Shown piece by piece: positions 18,239-27,771 of a stretch of DNA of 64,000 nucleotides. This stretch comes from Labilibaculum sp. DW002 (GTDB lineage Bacteria > Bacteroidota > Bacteroidia > Bacteroidales > Marinifilaceae), in contig NZ_JAKJSC010000001.1 in the NCBI RefSeq assembly GCF_029029525.1, positions 2,454,987 through 2,518,986 of the forward strand. Direction: 5' to 3'. The translations under genes were made by a program, and so were the position numbers. Each line of letters begins with the position of its first letter. The stretch's first letter is position 1. Below the pieces are notes generated by a model. That model was given only the letters and a program-made list of their open reading frames with translations, had not been told where the DNA came from and did no database searches.

Positions 18239-19948
18239 TTATAATTTAATATCTCGAACCATCATTTGAGTTTCAACCTTACCCATGTATTCATTCTCTT
18301 GCAACGAATAGCATATATTGAAAGGCGACCCTTTTGCAATTTTTGGATACATATTGCCCATTTGGAATGCAATTCCACTTATTACATTACCATCACGAAT
18401 ATCATCGACCACAGATAATTTTAGATGTTCTTTATTTCTACCAACCTGACGTGAATAGCCGTAATCCACCACATCTTCACTAATGAAAATAGGTGTCATA
18501 TTTTTGGGCCCGAAAGGCTCAAATTGCTTTAACAAGCGATAAAACTTTGGTGTAATATCGGAAAGTTTAATTTTGGCATCAATTTTTATTTGAGGTACCA
18601 ACATATCATCCGAAATATTGTGTTGAACGTACTCTTCGAATCGTTGCTGAAATTCACTTACATTTGCCAACTTCATTGTAAGACCAGCGGCATATTTATG
18701 TCCCCCAAAATTTTCTAAAAGATCACTACAAGCCGATATAGCCTGATATAAATCGAATCCATCAACCGATCGTGCAGAACCGGTAGCCATTCCATTCGAT
18801 TCTGTTAAGATAACAGTTGGGCGGTAATAGGTTTCAATCATTCGTGAAGCAACAATCCCAATAACACCTTTGTGCCAGTTTCTATCGAAAAGGACTGTAC
18901 TCTTCTTGGCTAACAAAGTTTGACTTTTAGCAACTCGATCTAGAGCCTCATCAGTTATTGTATGATCTAGCTCTTTGCGATCCTCATTCATTACATTAAT
19001 GGTATCGCCAATTAATTTAGCCGAATCCATTGTATCAGCAATCAACAATTGAACTGCTCTATTTCCAGATTGAATACGACCTGCTGCATTAATTCTCGGT
19101 CCAACCTTAAAGACAACATCATTAATTGTCAAGTCTTTTTCGACACCAGCTAAATTTAAAATTGTTTTTAAGCCTAATCGTGGTGTGTTATTCAGTTGAA
19201 TTAGTCCATAATGCGCTAAAACTCGATTCTCATTTTCAATAGGCACAATATCTGATGCTATACTCACAGCAACCAAATCCAACAAAGGAACTAAATTCTC
19301 AAAAGGCCAATTAAGTTGTTGACTCAAGCCTTGCATTAACTTAAAACCAACACCACATCCCGATAGACAATCACAAGGATATTCACAATCTACACGCTTA
19401 GGATCTAAAACTGCTGTTGCCTCAGGTAAAATCTCATCTGGTGTATGGTGATCGCAGATGATGAAATCAACGCCCTTTTCTTTGGCATATGCAATTTTCT
19501 CCATGGCTTTAATACCACAATCCAATGCTATGACCAAAGTCACTTTACTTTCAGCTGCAAAATCGATTCCCTTTAAAGAAATACCATAGCCTTCAGAATA
19601 ACGATCAGGAATGTAATAATCGATATAGTCGAAATGTTTTTTTAGGAAGGTATAAACCAAAGCAACCGATGTTGTTCCATCAACATCGTAGTCACCATAG
19701 ATCATGACACGCTCTTGATTGTTTAAGGCTGTGATCAATCTGGTCACAGCCTTATCCATATCTTTCATTAAAAACGGGTCATGCAAATCGTCGAGACTTG
19801 GTCGAAAAAATTTCTTTGCAGAATCGAATGAGGTAATCCCTCGCTGCACCAGCAAGTTTGCGACTAAACGATCTACACCTAATGAATCCATCAGTGTTGA
19901 AACCGTTTCCTCATCTCCCGGCTCTTTGATTACCCATCTTTTATCCAT
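18239..19948 (-). CDS. recJ: Single-stranded-DNA-specific exonuclease RecJ
   Basis: 5'-to-3' single-strand exonuclease of recombination and mismatch repair, DHH phosphoesterase superfamily. 569 residues, a normal length. Motif I is GDYDVDGTTS (85-94), motif III is CDHHTP (165-170), and the DHHA1 domain carries GRIQSGNRAV and GGHKYAAG. It lies 23 bases after lipB and is probably the last gene of a lipA-lipB-recJ unit. The stop codon is followed immediately by the tandem repeat, and I see no terminator between them. Confidence 0.95.
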   Translation of the reverse strand: MDKRWVIKEPGDEETVSTLMDSLGVDRLVANLLVQRGITSFDSAKKFFRPSLDDLHDPFLMKDMDKAVTRLITALNNQERVMIYGDYDVDGTTSVALVYTFLKKHFDYIDYYIPDRYSEGYGISLKGIDFAAESKVTLVIALDCGIKAMEKIAYAKEKGVDFIICDHHTPDEILPEATAVLDPKRVDCEYPCDCLSGCGVGFKLMQGLSQQLNWPFENLVPLLDLVAVSIASDIVPIENENRVLAHYGLIQLNNTPRLGLKTILNLAGVEKDLTINDVVFKVGPRINAAGRIQSGNRAVQLLIADTMDSAKLIGDTINVMNEDRKELDHTITDEALDRVAKSQTLLAKKSTVLFDRNWHKGVIGIVASRMIETYYRPTVILTESNGMATGSARSVDGFDLYQAISACSDLLENFGGHKYAAGLTMKLANVSEFQQRFEEYVQHNISDDMLVPQIKIDAKIKLSDITPKFYRLLKQFEPFGPKNMTPIFISEDVVDYGYSRQVGRNKEHLKLSVVDDIRDGNVISGIAFQMGNMYPKIAKGSPFNICYSLQENEYMGKVETQMMVRDIKL

Positions 19949-19971
19949 AGTTCGATCTTTAGAACGGGAAA

Positions 19972-20676
19972 TTAGTCATTTTTAAACGTCATATCAAACA
20001 AGTTAGCGATATGATTTTTCAAGTTATGTTTTACCTCCTCGATATCAAGCTCTTTACCCAGTTCTTTTTTTAAAGATGTGACTCCCTTGTCTTGAAAACC
20101 ACATGGATTTATATATCCAAAATAGTCTAAATCGGTGTTTACATTAAAAGCAAAACCGTGCATACTCACCCATCTGCTTACACGAACACCTATGGCACAG
20201 ATCTTTCGAACACTTGGTTTATCAATATCCAGCCAAACACCTGTTGCACCTTCAAGACGATGACCTTCTAATCCATAATCAGCAATACAATTAATTACCG
20301 CTTGTTCGAGATTATCGATATAGTTTTTAATTCCCATATCGTAAGTCTCCAAATTTAGAATTGGATAACCTACAATTTGCCCTGGTCCATGATAAGTAAT
20401 GTCACCCCCTCTATTAATCTTATGGAAAGTAGCATTTTTCGCTTGTAGCTGAATCATATTAAGTAGCATGTTCTGCTCTTTACCACTTTTCCCAATAGTA
20501 TACACATGAGGATGCTCGCAGAATAAAAGATAGTTATTGCTCAGCTTCTTTTCTTCAGCTGGCAAATCAGCATTATCTTGTTTCGATTTTAAAACCTCAT
20601 CAAATAATTCTTCCTGATAATCCCAAGCTTCCTTATAATCGATTGATCCAAGATCGCGAAAAATAGTCTTAGTCAT
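19972..20676 (-). CDS. lipB: Octanoyl-[acyl-carrier-protein]:protein N-octanoyltransferase
   Basis: Moves octanoate from acyl carrier protein to lipoyl domains, the first step of lipoate synthesis. 234 residues. Seen: the NRGGDITYHGPGQIVGYPI motif and NPCGFQDKGVTSL, holding the catalytic Cys and the conserved Lys. The AIGVRVSRWVSMHGFAFNV region is intact. It overlaps the end of lipA by 8 bases, so the two genes of lipoate synthesis are coupled. Confidence 0.96.
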   Translation of the reverse strand: MTKTIFRDLGSIDYKEAWDYQEELFDEVLKSKQDNADLPAEEKKLSNNYLLFCEHPHVYTIGKSGKEQNMLLNMIQLQAKNATFHKINRGGDITYHGPGQIVGYPILNLETYDMGIKNYIDNLEQAVINCIADYGLEGHRLEGATGVWLDIDKPSVRKICAIGVRVSRWVSMHGFAFNVNTDLDYFGYINPCGFQDKGVTSLKKELGKELDIEEVKHNLKNHIANLFDMTFKND

Positions 20677-21547
20677 TTTTCAAAGTCTGTTTTAAATTCA
20701 ACGCATTTACATGTCGCTCTGCATGGTAAGATGAACGCACCAAAGGCGTACTCTCACAGAATGTAAATCCTTTTTCCAAACCTACAGTTTCATATTTCTT
20801 GAAAGTTTCAGGTGTTACATACTCCTCAACAGCTAAGTGCTGACGAGATGGTTGAAGGTATTGTCCAATTGTCATCACCTTAACACCTACTGCCAACAAA
20901 TCATCCATTACCTGATAGATTTCTTCTTCTGTTTCACCTAAACCCAGCATAATTCCGGATTTAGCAACAATTCCTGAATCAGCTATTTGCTTCAGAACCT
21001 GTAAGCTTAAATCATATTTGGCACGGCTACGCACTTCAGGCGTTAGTCGACGAACCGTTTCCAGATTGTGAGAAATCACTTCTGGCTTCTCATCTATTAC
21101 TCGCTGAATATCTTCTTCCTTACCATTAAAATCTGGAATCAAGACTTCTAATGTCGTAGTTGGGTTATTCTTTCTGATTTCCTTAATGGTTTCAGCCCAA
21201 ATCCCAGATCCACCATCTTCAAGATCATCACGATCTACCGATGTGATAACCGCATGCTTAAGTTTCATCAACTTAATAGATTTGGCCAAACGACGTGGCT
21301 CCTTCCAATCTGCTGCAAGAGGTTTACCCGTTTTTACATTACAAAACTTACAGGCTCTTGTGCAGATATTTCCCAATATCATGAAAGTTGCGGTTCCATT
21401 ACCCCAACATTCTCCTACATTGGGACATTTTCCGCTTGAGCAAATTGTGTGCAAACCATGATCGCGAACAATTCCATTCACATATGAGTAATCATCGCCC
21501 TTAGGCAATTGTATTTTCAACCAATCTGGTTTTCTCTTCATCTTCAT
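20669..21547 (-). CDS. lipA: Lipoyl synthase
   Basis: Radical-SAM enzyme that inserts sulfur into octanoyl groups on lipoyl domains. With the start placed here it has 292 residues. The auxiliary cluster cysteines are Cys36, Cys41 and Cys47 (CSSGKCPNVGEC), and the radical-SAM motif CTRACKFC gives Cys62, Cys66 and Cys69. The frame also opens 30 bases earlier at a TTG, which would add ten poorly conserved residues. Two ATG codons six bases apart (21547, 21541) are better starts. It leads the lipA-lipB-recJ unit. Confidence 0.95.
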   Translation of the reverse strand: MKMKRKPDWLKIQLPKGDDYSYVNGIVRDHGLHTICSSGKCPNVGECWGNGTATFMILGNICTRACKFCNVKTGKPLAADWKEPRRLAKSIKLMKLKHAVITSVDRDDLEDGGSGIWAETIKEIRKNNPTTTLEVLIPDFNGKEEDIQRVIDEKPEVISHNLETVRRLTPEVRSRAKYDLSLQVLKQIADSGIVAKSGIMLGLGETEEEIYQVMDDLLAVGVKVMTIGQYLQPSRQHLAVEEYVTPETFKKYETVGLEKGFTFCESTPLVRSSYHAERHVNALNLKQTLKND

Positions 21548-21708
21548 CTTCTTAATGCTTATTACTTTCCAGAACAAAGCTTTTAATTCTCAATTTGGTA
21601 TCTTATTATCAAGTTCGCTTCTCTCGGAAAACTCATTTGAATAAACACCTGAACCTCATCAGGAAACGTCACAATAAAATAAATCTTAGAGATAAAATAT
21701 CAATTACG

Positions 21709-21716
21709 CAAAGGTA
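21709..21716 (-). promoter_or_regulatory. Possible -7 element for lipA
   Basis: TACCTTTG on the minus strand, about 160 bases before the lipA ATG. No matching -33 box was seen at 19-20 bases. Confidence 0.35.
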
Positions 21717-22049
21717 TTCGAAACAATTAATATTTTACCGAAACTCAATTAATATTTAAGCTAGTTTAATAGAAATTATTATTCTTATTAAATCTAAATA
21801 CTATTAATCTGATGCAATATTAAGCAAATAAATTTTGCTTTTCAATAGTCTTTTCATTCTCTCTTTTAAAGATCTTATTTCGAACAAACAAAAAGACACA
21901 AACAGAATGCATTAACAAACAAAGCACACCCTCCATACTAAGTTGTTTTTTAAGCAATTAACACACATCAACAATCTCCTAAAAACTGGTTAAAAGAATG
22001 AAGAGCAATAAGTAAAGCCATTGATATTAATTATTTGCACATATTATTA

Positions 22050-22057
22050 TATCTTTG
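22050..22057 (+). promoter_or_regulatory. -7 element of the lysS promoter
   Basis: TATCTTTG followed by GC, 28 bases before the lysS ATG. An upstream TTTG exists, but only 12 bases away, so the -33 box is uncertain. Confidence 0.5.
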
Positions 22058-22085
22058 CATCCAAATTAATATTATTAGATTAGAG

Positions 22086-23807
22086 ATGAATACGTTAGAA
22101 CTTAGTGAGCAAGAAGTCATTAGAAGAAATTCCCTAAAAGAACTTCAAGCATTAGGAATAAATCCATTCCCTGCAGCACAATATCATGTAAATACCTTTT
22201 CGGCAGATATCCTAAAAGATTTCGACCCAGAAAAGAAAAACCTTCAAGAGGTTTGTATTGCAGGTAGAATTATGAGCCGCCGTATTATGGGTAAGGCTTC
22301 TTTTATTGAACTACAAGATGCAAATGGTCGAATTCAGGTTTATATTAGCCGCGATGACATTTGCCCAGGTGAAGATAAAACACTTTACAATACAGTATTC
22401 AAAAAACTCTTGGATATAGGTGACTTTGTAGGGATTAAGGGATACGTATTCAAAACAAAAGTTGGCGAAACTTCAGTTCACACTGCTGAGTTAACCGTTC
22501 TATCAAAATCTATTCGTCCTCTTCCAATTGTAAAGGAAAAAGACGGTAAAGTATATGATGCTTTTACTGATCCTGAGTTACGTTACCGTCAGCGTTACGT
22601 TGACTTGGTTGTTAACCCTAAGGTAAAAGACACATTTATCAAGCGTACTCAAATTATCAACTCAATGCGTGAGCTATTCAATAGCAAAGGTTATCTTGAG
22701 GTTGAGACTCCAATTCTACAAGCAATTCCAGGTGGTGCATCTGCTCGTCCATTCGAAACGCATCACAATGCATTGGATATTCCTTTGTATATGCGTATTG
22801 CAAATGAGCTTTATCTAAAGCGTTTGATCGTTGGAGGTTTCGATGGTGTTTACGAGTTTGCAAAAGATTTCCGTAACGAAGGTATGGACCGTACTCATAA
22901 TCCGGAATTTACTGTAATGGAAATTTACGTAGCCTACAAAGACTACAACTGGATGATGGATTTTACTGAAGAAATGATTGAGAAAGTTGCTCTTGATCTT
23001 CACGGTAAAACCAAATTGGGATTAGGCGATAAGGAAATTGACTTTAAACGTCCTTTCAAACGTATTTCAATGACTGATTCTATTCTTGAATTTACAGGAA
23101 TTGATATCAATGGAATGGATGATGTTCAACTTCGAGAAGTTTGTAAAAAACTGAATATCGAAGCGGATGAAACGATGGGTAAAGGAAAATTAATTGATGA
23201 AATTTTTGGTGAGAAATGTGAAGGTAACTACATTCAACCAACATTCATCACTGATTACCCAGTTGAAATGTCTCCATTGTGTAAGAAGCATCGTGAAAAC
23301 CCTGAGTTAACTGAGCGTTTCGAACTAATGGTTAATGGTAAAGAGGTTTGTAATGCTTATTCAGAGCTTAACGACCCTATCGATCAATTGGAGCGTTTCC
23401 AAGAGCAACTAAAATTAGGTGCTAATGGCGATGACGAAGCAATGTTTATCGATATGGATTTTGTTCGTGCTCTTGAGTATGGTATGCCTCCTACATCAGG
23501 TATGGGAATTGGTATCGACCGTTTAACCATGTTGATGACAGATTCTCATTCTATACAAGATGTGTTATTCTTCCCTCAAATGCGACCAGAAAAGAAAGCT
23601 GTGATTGATGGTGATGAGAAATTCATGGATTTAGGTATTTCCAGAGAATGGGTTGAAGTTATTCGCAAAGCCGGATATCAAACTGTTGCTGCAATCAAAG
23701 AGATTAAATCAACAAAATTCCACCAAGAGATTTGTGGAATCAATAAGAAAAACAAAATGGGATTGAAAAACCCATCACAAGATGAAGTTCTTGCTTGGCT
23801 TTCGTAG
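22086..23807 (+). CDS. lysS: Lysyl-tRNA synthetase, class II
   Basis: Charges tRNA-Lys. 573 residues from the ATG (MNTLELSEQ); a longer TTG-initiated frame would start upstream of the promoter's -7 box and is unlikely. An N-terminal OB-fold anticodon domain (about 50-150) precedes the class II core with motif 2 [14 protein letters not shown] and motif 3 [16 protein letters not shown], then FFPQMRPE. About 60 extra C-terminal residues ([20 protein letters not shown] onward) resemble an HhH-like tail common in this phylum. A terminator follows. Confidence 0.96.
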   Translation: MNTLELSEQEVIRRNSLKELQALGINPFPAAQYHVNTFSADILKDFDPEKKNLQEVCIAGRIMSRRIMGKASFIELQDANGRIQVYISRDDICPGEDKTLYNTVFKKLLDIGDFVGIKGYVFKTKVGETSVHTAELTVLSKSIRPLPIVKEKDGKVYDAFTDPELRYRQRYVDLVVNPKVKDTFIKRTQIINSMRELFNSKGYLEVETPILQAIPGGASARPFETHHNALDIPLYMRIANELYLKRLIVGGFDGVYEFAKDFRNEGMDRTHNPEFTVMEIYVAYKDYNWMMDFTEEMIEKVALDLHGKTKLGLGDKEIDFKRPFKRISMTDSILEFTGIDINGMDDVQLREVCKKLNIEADETMGKGKLIDEIFGEKCEGNYIQPTFITDYPVEMSPLCKKHRENPELTERFELMVNGKEVCNAYSELNDPIDQLERFQEQLKLGANGDDEAMFIDMDFVRALEYGMPPTSGMGIGIDRLTMLMTDSHSIQDVLFFPQMRPEKKAVIDGDEKFMDLGISREWVEVIRKAGYQTVAAIKEIKSTKFHQEICGINKKNKMGLKNPSQDEVLAWLS

Positions 23808-23832
23808 TTAGCAATTCAAAAAATATATCCTT

Positions 23833-23869
23833 ATCGGAGGCCGGGAATTTTTCCCGACTCCGATTTTTA
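23833..23869 (+). terminator. Terminator of lysS
   Basis: A 7-base-pair outer stem (23833-23839 with 23858-23864) and a 6-base-pair inner stem, then a T run. Confidence 0.85.
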
Positions 23870-23934
23870 GTAAATTAGAGATCTGATCGTTAACGAAAAC
23901 TTTCTCTATTAACACTTGACCTATTAAATTGTAT

Positions 23935-24930
23935 ATGAACGAATCTTCTAAAATAGCCATTATTGGTGGAGGAAGTTGGGCTACTGCTATCGCAAAAATC
24001 CTTAGGGAAAATGTGCAAGGGATTAACTGGTACATGCGTAACCCAGACACCATTAGTCAATTTAAGCAATTGAGTCACAATCCTCGATATATTACCGGTG
24101 CTGAATTTGATATCGATAAAATCAACTTTTCGGATAATATAGATGAAGTTGTTTCAAACTCAGATGTGATCATATTTGCAATTCCATCTGCTTTCTTAAA
24201 AAATGCGCTAAAAAAGCTTACAGTAAGTTTAGAAGATAAATTCATCGTTTCAGCTATTAAAGGTATTGTTCCTGATGAGAATATGATTATTGGAGATTTT
24301 TTCCATAAAATTTACCAGGTCCCCACTGATAGCATCGGGGTTATCTCAGGTCCTTGTCATGCCGAGGAAGTTGCAATGGAACGTTTATCCTATTTAACTA
24401 TTTCTTGTCAGGATTCTGAGAAAGCTAGTTTCTTAGCTGACAAGTTAGAATGTTCTTATATCATGACAACCATATCAGATGACATTTATGGGACTGAATA
24501 TGCAGCTGTTTTGAAGAATGTTTTTGCCATCGCTGCAGGTATTTGTCACGGTTTGCGATATGGTGATAATTTCCAATCGGTATTAATTTCCAATGCCATT
24601 CAAGAAATTAAACGCTTTGTTGATACTGTTCATCCCATTACAAGAGATATTAAAAGTTCAGCTTATTTAGGAGACCTTTTAGTAACTTGCTATTCACAGT
24701 TTAGTCGTAACAGAACATTCGGAACAATGGTAGGAAAAGGCTATTCAGTAAAAACAGCACAGCTTGAGATGCATATGATTGCCGAAGGTTATTATGCTGT
24801 AAAGTGTATTAAAGAAATAAACGAAAAGTATAATGTACATATGCCTATAACCATGGCTGTTTACAATATTTTATACGAGAAAATTGCTCCGTCAATTGAA
24901 ATTAAATTGTTAACGGAAGATTTACGATAA
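23935..24930 (+). CDS. gpsA: Glycerol-3-phosphate dehydrogenase [NAD(P)+]
   Basis: Reduces dihydroxyacetone phosphate to sn-glycerol-3-phosphate for phospholipid synthesis. 331 residues from the ATG; a TTG two codons earlier is the only alternative. The dinucleotide-binding loop is GGGSWATAIAK, slightly unlike the usual GxGxWGTA. The catalytic lysine lies in GTEYAAVLKNVFAIAAG, and SGPCHAEEV and SSAYLGDLLVTCYS are intact. It lies between lysS and pgi; its own promoter is not clear, and the lysS terminator separates it from lysS. Confidence 0.93.
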   Translation: MNESSKIAIIGGGSWATAIAKILRENVQGINWYMRNPDTISQFKQLSHNPRYITGAEFDIDKINFSDNIDEVVSNSDVIIFAIPSAFLKNALKKLTVSLEDKFIVSAIKGIVPDENMIIGDFFHKIYQVPTDSIGVISGPCHAEEVAMERLSYLTISCQDSEKASFLADKLECSYIMTTISDDIYGTEYAAVLKNVFAIAAGICHGLRYGDNFQSVLISNAIQEIKRFVDTVHPITRDIKSSAYLGDLLVTCYSQFSRNRTFGTMVGKGYSVKTAQLEMHMIAEGYYAVKCIKEINEKYNVHMPITMAVYNILYEKIAPSIEIKLLTEDLR

Positions 24931-24946
24931 AGTAATTTTGCAATTG

Positions 24947-24954
24947 TATTTTTG
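24947..24954 (+). promoter_or_regulatory. Possible -7 element for pgi
   Basis: TATTTTTG followed by CA, about 155 bases before pgi. No -33 box at the expected distance. If used it gives pgi a leader of roughly 145 bases. Confidence 0.4.
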
Positions 24955-25108
24955 CATCATAAATGAATGTGATTTAATCGGTTATTGAGCATTCACAATG
25001 AACTTAGAAACATATTTATTATTTATAAAGTAAAGCCATTTCTGTCTTTTCGCTCTGAGGGGGTATCGGTTCTGACAGCTATGGATTTTACAACTTAATT
25101 TCAAGAAA

Positions 25109-26449
25109 ATGGAACACATTAAATTAAGTGTCGACAAAACTTTGAACTTTGTTAGTAAAGACGACATCTTTAAGTACAAAGAAGACAGTAAAAAGCATTT
25201 AACTGCCCTTCAAGAAGGAACAGGTAAAGGCAATGACTACACAGGATGGGTTGAATTACCATCGCAGATTACATCGGAAGAGTTAAAAGATATTCAAAAA
25301 ACTGCTGCAAACATAAAAGAACGTGTTGAAGTTCTGGTGGTTATTGGTATTGGAGGTTCATATTTAGGAGCTAAAGCTGTTAACGATGCATTAGCAAGCA
25401 ACTTTGATATGTTGCAAGCAGATAATGAGAATCCTCTGGTTCTATATGCAGGACAAAATATCAGTGAAGATTACCTTTACGAATTGATGGAGATTCTTGA
25501 GAATATTGAATTTGGAATTTGCGTAATTTCTAAATCAGGAACGACTACTGAGCCTGCTCTGGCTTTCCGTCTACTTAAGGAGTTACTGGAAGAAGGTGTA
25601 GGAAAAGAAGAAGCCAGAGAAAGAATTGTAGCAATTACAGATGAGTCAAAAGGTGCTTTGCGTACTTTAGCTGATCAAGAAGGTTATAAAACTTTCGTTA
25701 TTCCTGACAATGTTGGGGGGCGTTATTCAGTATTAACTCCGGTAGGATTACTTCCAATAGCGGTTGCAGGTCATGATATTACACAATTGGTTGCCGGAGC
25801 AAAGGCAATGCAAGAATATACTTTTACTGCACAATTCGAAGAGAATCCGGCACTACTTTATGCCTCAACTCGAAACGCTTTATATTCAAAAGGAAAAGAG
25901 ATTGAAATCTTAGCCAACTATAATCCTAAACTACACAACGTAGCTGAATGGTGGAAACAACTTTATGGCGAGAGTGAAGGAAAAGAGAATAAAGGTATTT
26001 TCCCTGCTGCAGTAGACTTCACTTGTGACCTACATTCAATGGGTCAGTATATTCAAGAAGGTAGACGCAATATCTTTGAAACAGTCGTTTCAATTGCAAA
26101 AACCAAGCATAAAGTTCTAATTCCTGAAGACAAGGCTAATCTTGACAAACTAAATTTCCTTGCTGGAAAAAGAGTTGATGAAGTAAATAAGATGGCAGAA
26201 TTGGGAACACAGCTGGCTCATGTTGATGGTGGTGTACCAAACCTAAGAATTGAACTTCCGGAATTAAACGAGTTTTATATTGGAGAATTGCTTTATTTCT
26301 TCGAAATAGCTTGTGGTGTTAGTGGTTACATTCTTGACGTTAATCCATTTGACCAACCAGGTGTTGAAGCTTACAAGAGCAATATGTTCGCTTTGTTGGA
26401 AAAACCAGGTTTCGAAGAAGAGACTAAAAAAATTAAAGAGAGATTATAA
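25109..26449 (+). CDS. pgi: Glucose-6-phosphate isomerase
   Basis: Interconverts glucose-6-phosphate and fructose-6-phosphate. 446 residues, the shorter bacterial form. Seen: [12 protein letters not shown], the SIS phosphate site [27 protein letters not shown] and the late catalytic region QPGVEAYK. Together these are diagnostic. It may be read from gpsA or from its own upstream promoter. Its terminator hairpin overlaps the end of the convergent small membrane protein gene. Confidence 0.97.
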   Translation: MEHIKLSVDKTLNFVSKDDIFKYKEDSKKHLTALQEGTGKGNDYTGWVELPSQITSEELKDIQKTAANIKERVEVLVVIGIGGSYLGAKAVNDALASNFDMLQADNENPLVLYAGQNISEDYLYELMEILENIEFGICVISKSGTTTEPALAFRLLKELLEEGVGKEEARERIVAITDESKGALRTLADQEGYKTFVIPDNVGGRYSVLTPVGLLPIAVAGHDITQLVAGAKAMQEYTFTAQFEENPALLYASTRNALYSKGKEIEILANYNPKLHNVAEWWKQLYGESEGKENKGIFPAAVDFTCDLHSMGQYIQEGRRNIFETVVSIAKTKHKVLIPEDKANLDKLNFLAGKRVDEVNKMAELGTQLAHVDGGVPNLRIELPELNEFYIGELLYFFEIACGVSGYILDVNPFDQPGVEAYKSNMFALLEKPGFEEETKKIKERL

Positions 26450-26471
26450 TAATCTGCTTTATAAATACAGA

Positions 26472-26499
26472 AGACCAGCTTATTGCTGGTCTTTTTTTA
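26472..26499 (+). terminator. Terminator of pgi
   Basis: An 8-base-pair stem (26472-26479 with 26485-26492) and a T7 tract. The T-run side forms the last codons of the opposite-strand gene. Confidence 0.88.
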
Positions 26500-26767
26500 T
26501 ATCCGTAACTTCTTTCTTTTCATCAATGTAAATTCTTAACTTCTTGCCTGCAAACTGTCCAAGAAAAAAGGCACTCACCATTATTGGATAAGTATACAGC
26601 TGGAAACCTAATCCAAAAAAGTGTCGAAATAAAACAACAAATGGGATAGGTAAATGAATAGCCACAAACCATTTAACCGAGTATTTCCTGAATCCTTGAC
26701 GAATATAACCAAAAGGGATATTCAAAAAGAAGGTTGCCAATGCAGCAAAGAGTAAATTTAATTCCAT
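26480..26767 (-). CDS. Small integral membrane protein, function unknown
   Basis: 95 residues from the ATG at 26767 (MELNLLFAALATFF); an upstream in-frame start would add 14 residues. Three hydrophobic segments are visible (about 3-20, 30-48, 53-75), then a basic and polar tail ending DIKKDQQ. The segments contain FFLNIPFGYIRQGFRKYS and FAIHLPIPF-like sequence, a form I recall in many Bacteroidota hypothetical proteins, but no function is known to me. A TAAATTTG on the minus strand (26829-26836) may be its -7 box. Confidence 0.7.
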   Translation of the reverse strand: MELNLLFAALATFFLNIPFGYIRQGFRKYSVKWFVAIHLPIPFVVLFRHFFGLGFQLYTYPIMVSAFFLGQFAGKKLRIYIDEKKEVTDIKKDQQ

Positions 26768-26814
26768 AGAGACGAATATATTAATAATATCTATAAAAAC
26801 AGAGCACATCCTTC

Positions 26815-26846
26815 TTTATAAAAGCAAACAAATTTATCTACATTTG
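26815..26846 (+). promoter_or_regulatory. Promoter of the EamA transporter gene
   Basis: TTTA, a 20-base spacer, then TACATTTG (26839-26846), 25 bases before the ATG. Confidence 0.5.
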
Positions 26847-26871
26847 CTTCCATCAGAAAATACCTACAAAC

Positions 26872-27771
26872 ATGATTAAACCATCAAAACTGAAAGGAAG
26901 TCTATTGGCACTTTTAGCCACCATCAGTTTTTCAAATGTTTATATTTTCAGCAAATTAGCCATGAAGGATATCAGTTTACCTTCATTTGGATTGCTATGG
27001 TTCGGCTTGGCTCTTTTTTACAATCTCTTGTATTATACTTTTTTTAGTGAGAAAAAGAAAATTAGTCAACTTCCTAAAAAATCGAAATCAACTCTTATTT
27101 TTATTGGTTTATCAGAGCTCATTTCTATTTCTGCCTTCTTTTTATCTATTCAATTAACCGAAAACCCTTCTATCGTATCTTTTCTTGCCAATACAAGTCC
27201 TATTTTTGTAATCATACTTGGATTTTTCTTTTTGAAAACGAGATACAATTTGTTGGCGGTAATAGGCATAGTTATCACCTTGAGTGGTGTTTTACTTATC
27301 AATTATACTAGCTCAGGCTTTAATTTGAATAACTTTCTTCAACCTTCGAGTATTGCAGCTTTGGTATTTGCTTTGTTTTATGGAATTAGCTTACTGCTTG
27401 CTAGGCAGCAAATAAAGTCATTACCGCCAGCTATGGTAACGGTTTGTAGAACTTTTTTTCTGTTTATTGGATTTGGCCTATACAATATTGCATCGTGGCA
27501 GATACCGCAATATTCTCTCAACTCACTTTTTTATATCGGAATCGGATCGATACTAGGACCGTTTATGGGAATATCTTTAACTTTTGCTTCCTTAAAATAC
27601 GTTGATGCTTCAATAACCACATTAATAGGAACCTCTAGAAGTTTTTTTATTATTCTAGGTGCTTTTCTATTTATGAGCATATTACCTACTACCAATCAAT
27701 TACTAGGTGGACTTTTAACCATAATTGGAATCGTGCTTATCACAATGGAAGATATAAAGAAAAGATCCTAA
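26872..27771 (+). CDS. EamA-family (DMT superfamily) transporter
   Basis: 299-residue inner-membrane protein with ten predicted helices in two EamA repeats (about 8-140 and 155-295). Typical features are FLANTSPIFVIILGFFFL closing the first repeat and the second-repeat segment DASITTLIGTSRS with FLGAxL-like continuation. Members export or import metabolites; the substrate cannot be inferred. Its stop codon overlaps by 4 bases with the end of the convergent histidine kinase gene. Confidence 0.88.
   Translation: MIKPSKLKGSLLALLATISFSNVYIFSKLAMKDISLPSFGLLWFGLALFYNLLYYTFFSEKKKISQLPKKSKSTLIFIGLSELISISAFFLSIQLTENPSIVSFLANTSPIFVIILGFFFLKTRYNLLAVIGIVITLSGVLLINYTSSGFNLNNFLQPSSIAALVFALFYGISLLLARQQIKSLPPAMVTVCRTFFLFIGFGLYNIASWQIPQYSLNSLFYIGIGSILGPFMGISLTFASLKYVDASITTLIGTSRSFFIILGAFLFMSILPTTNQLLGGLLTIIGIVLITMEDIKKRS

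Larger units (their letters stand above)
21548..22085. other. Divergent gene-free region between lipA and lysS
   Basis: 538 bases of AT-rich DNA. It holds one minus-strand TACCTTTG (21709-21716), a possible lipA -7 box, and one plus-strand TATCTTTG (22050-22057) before lysS. No repeat, RNA gene or protein-like frame was found. Confidence 0.5.
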
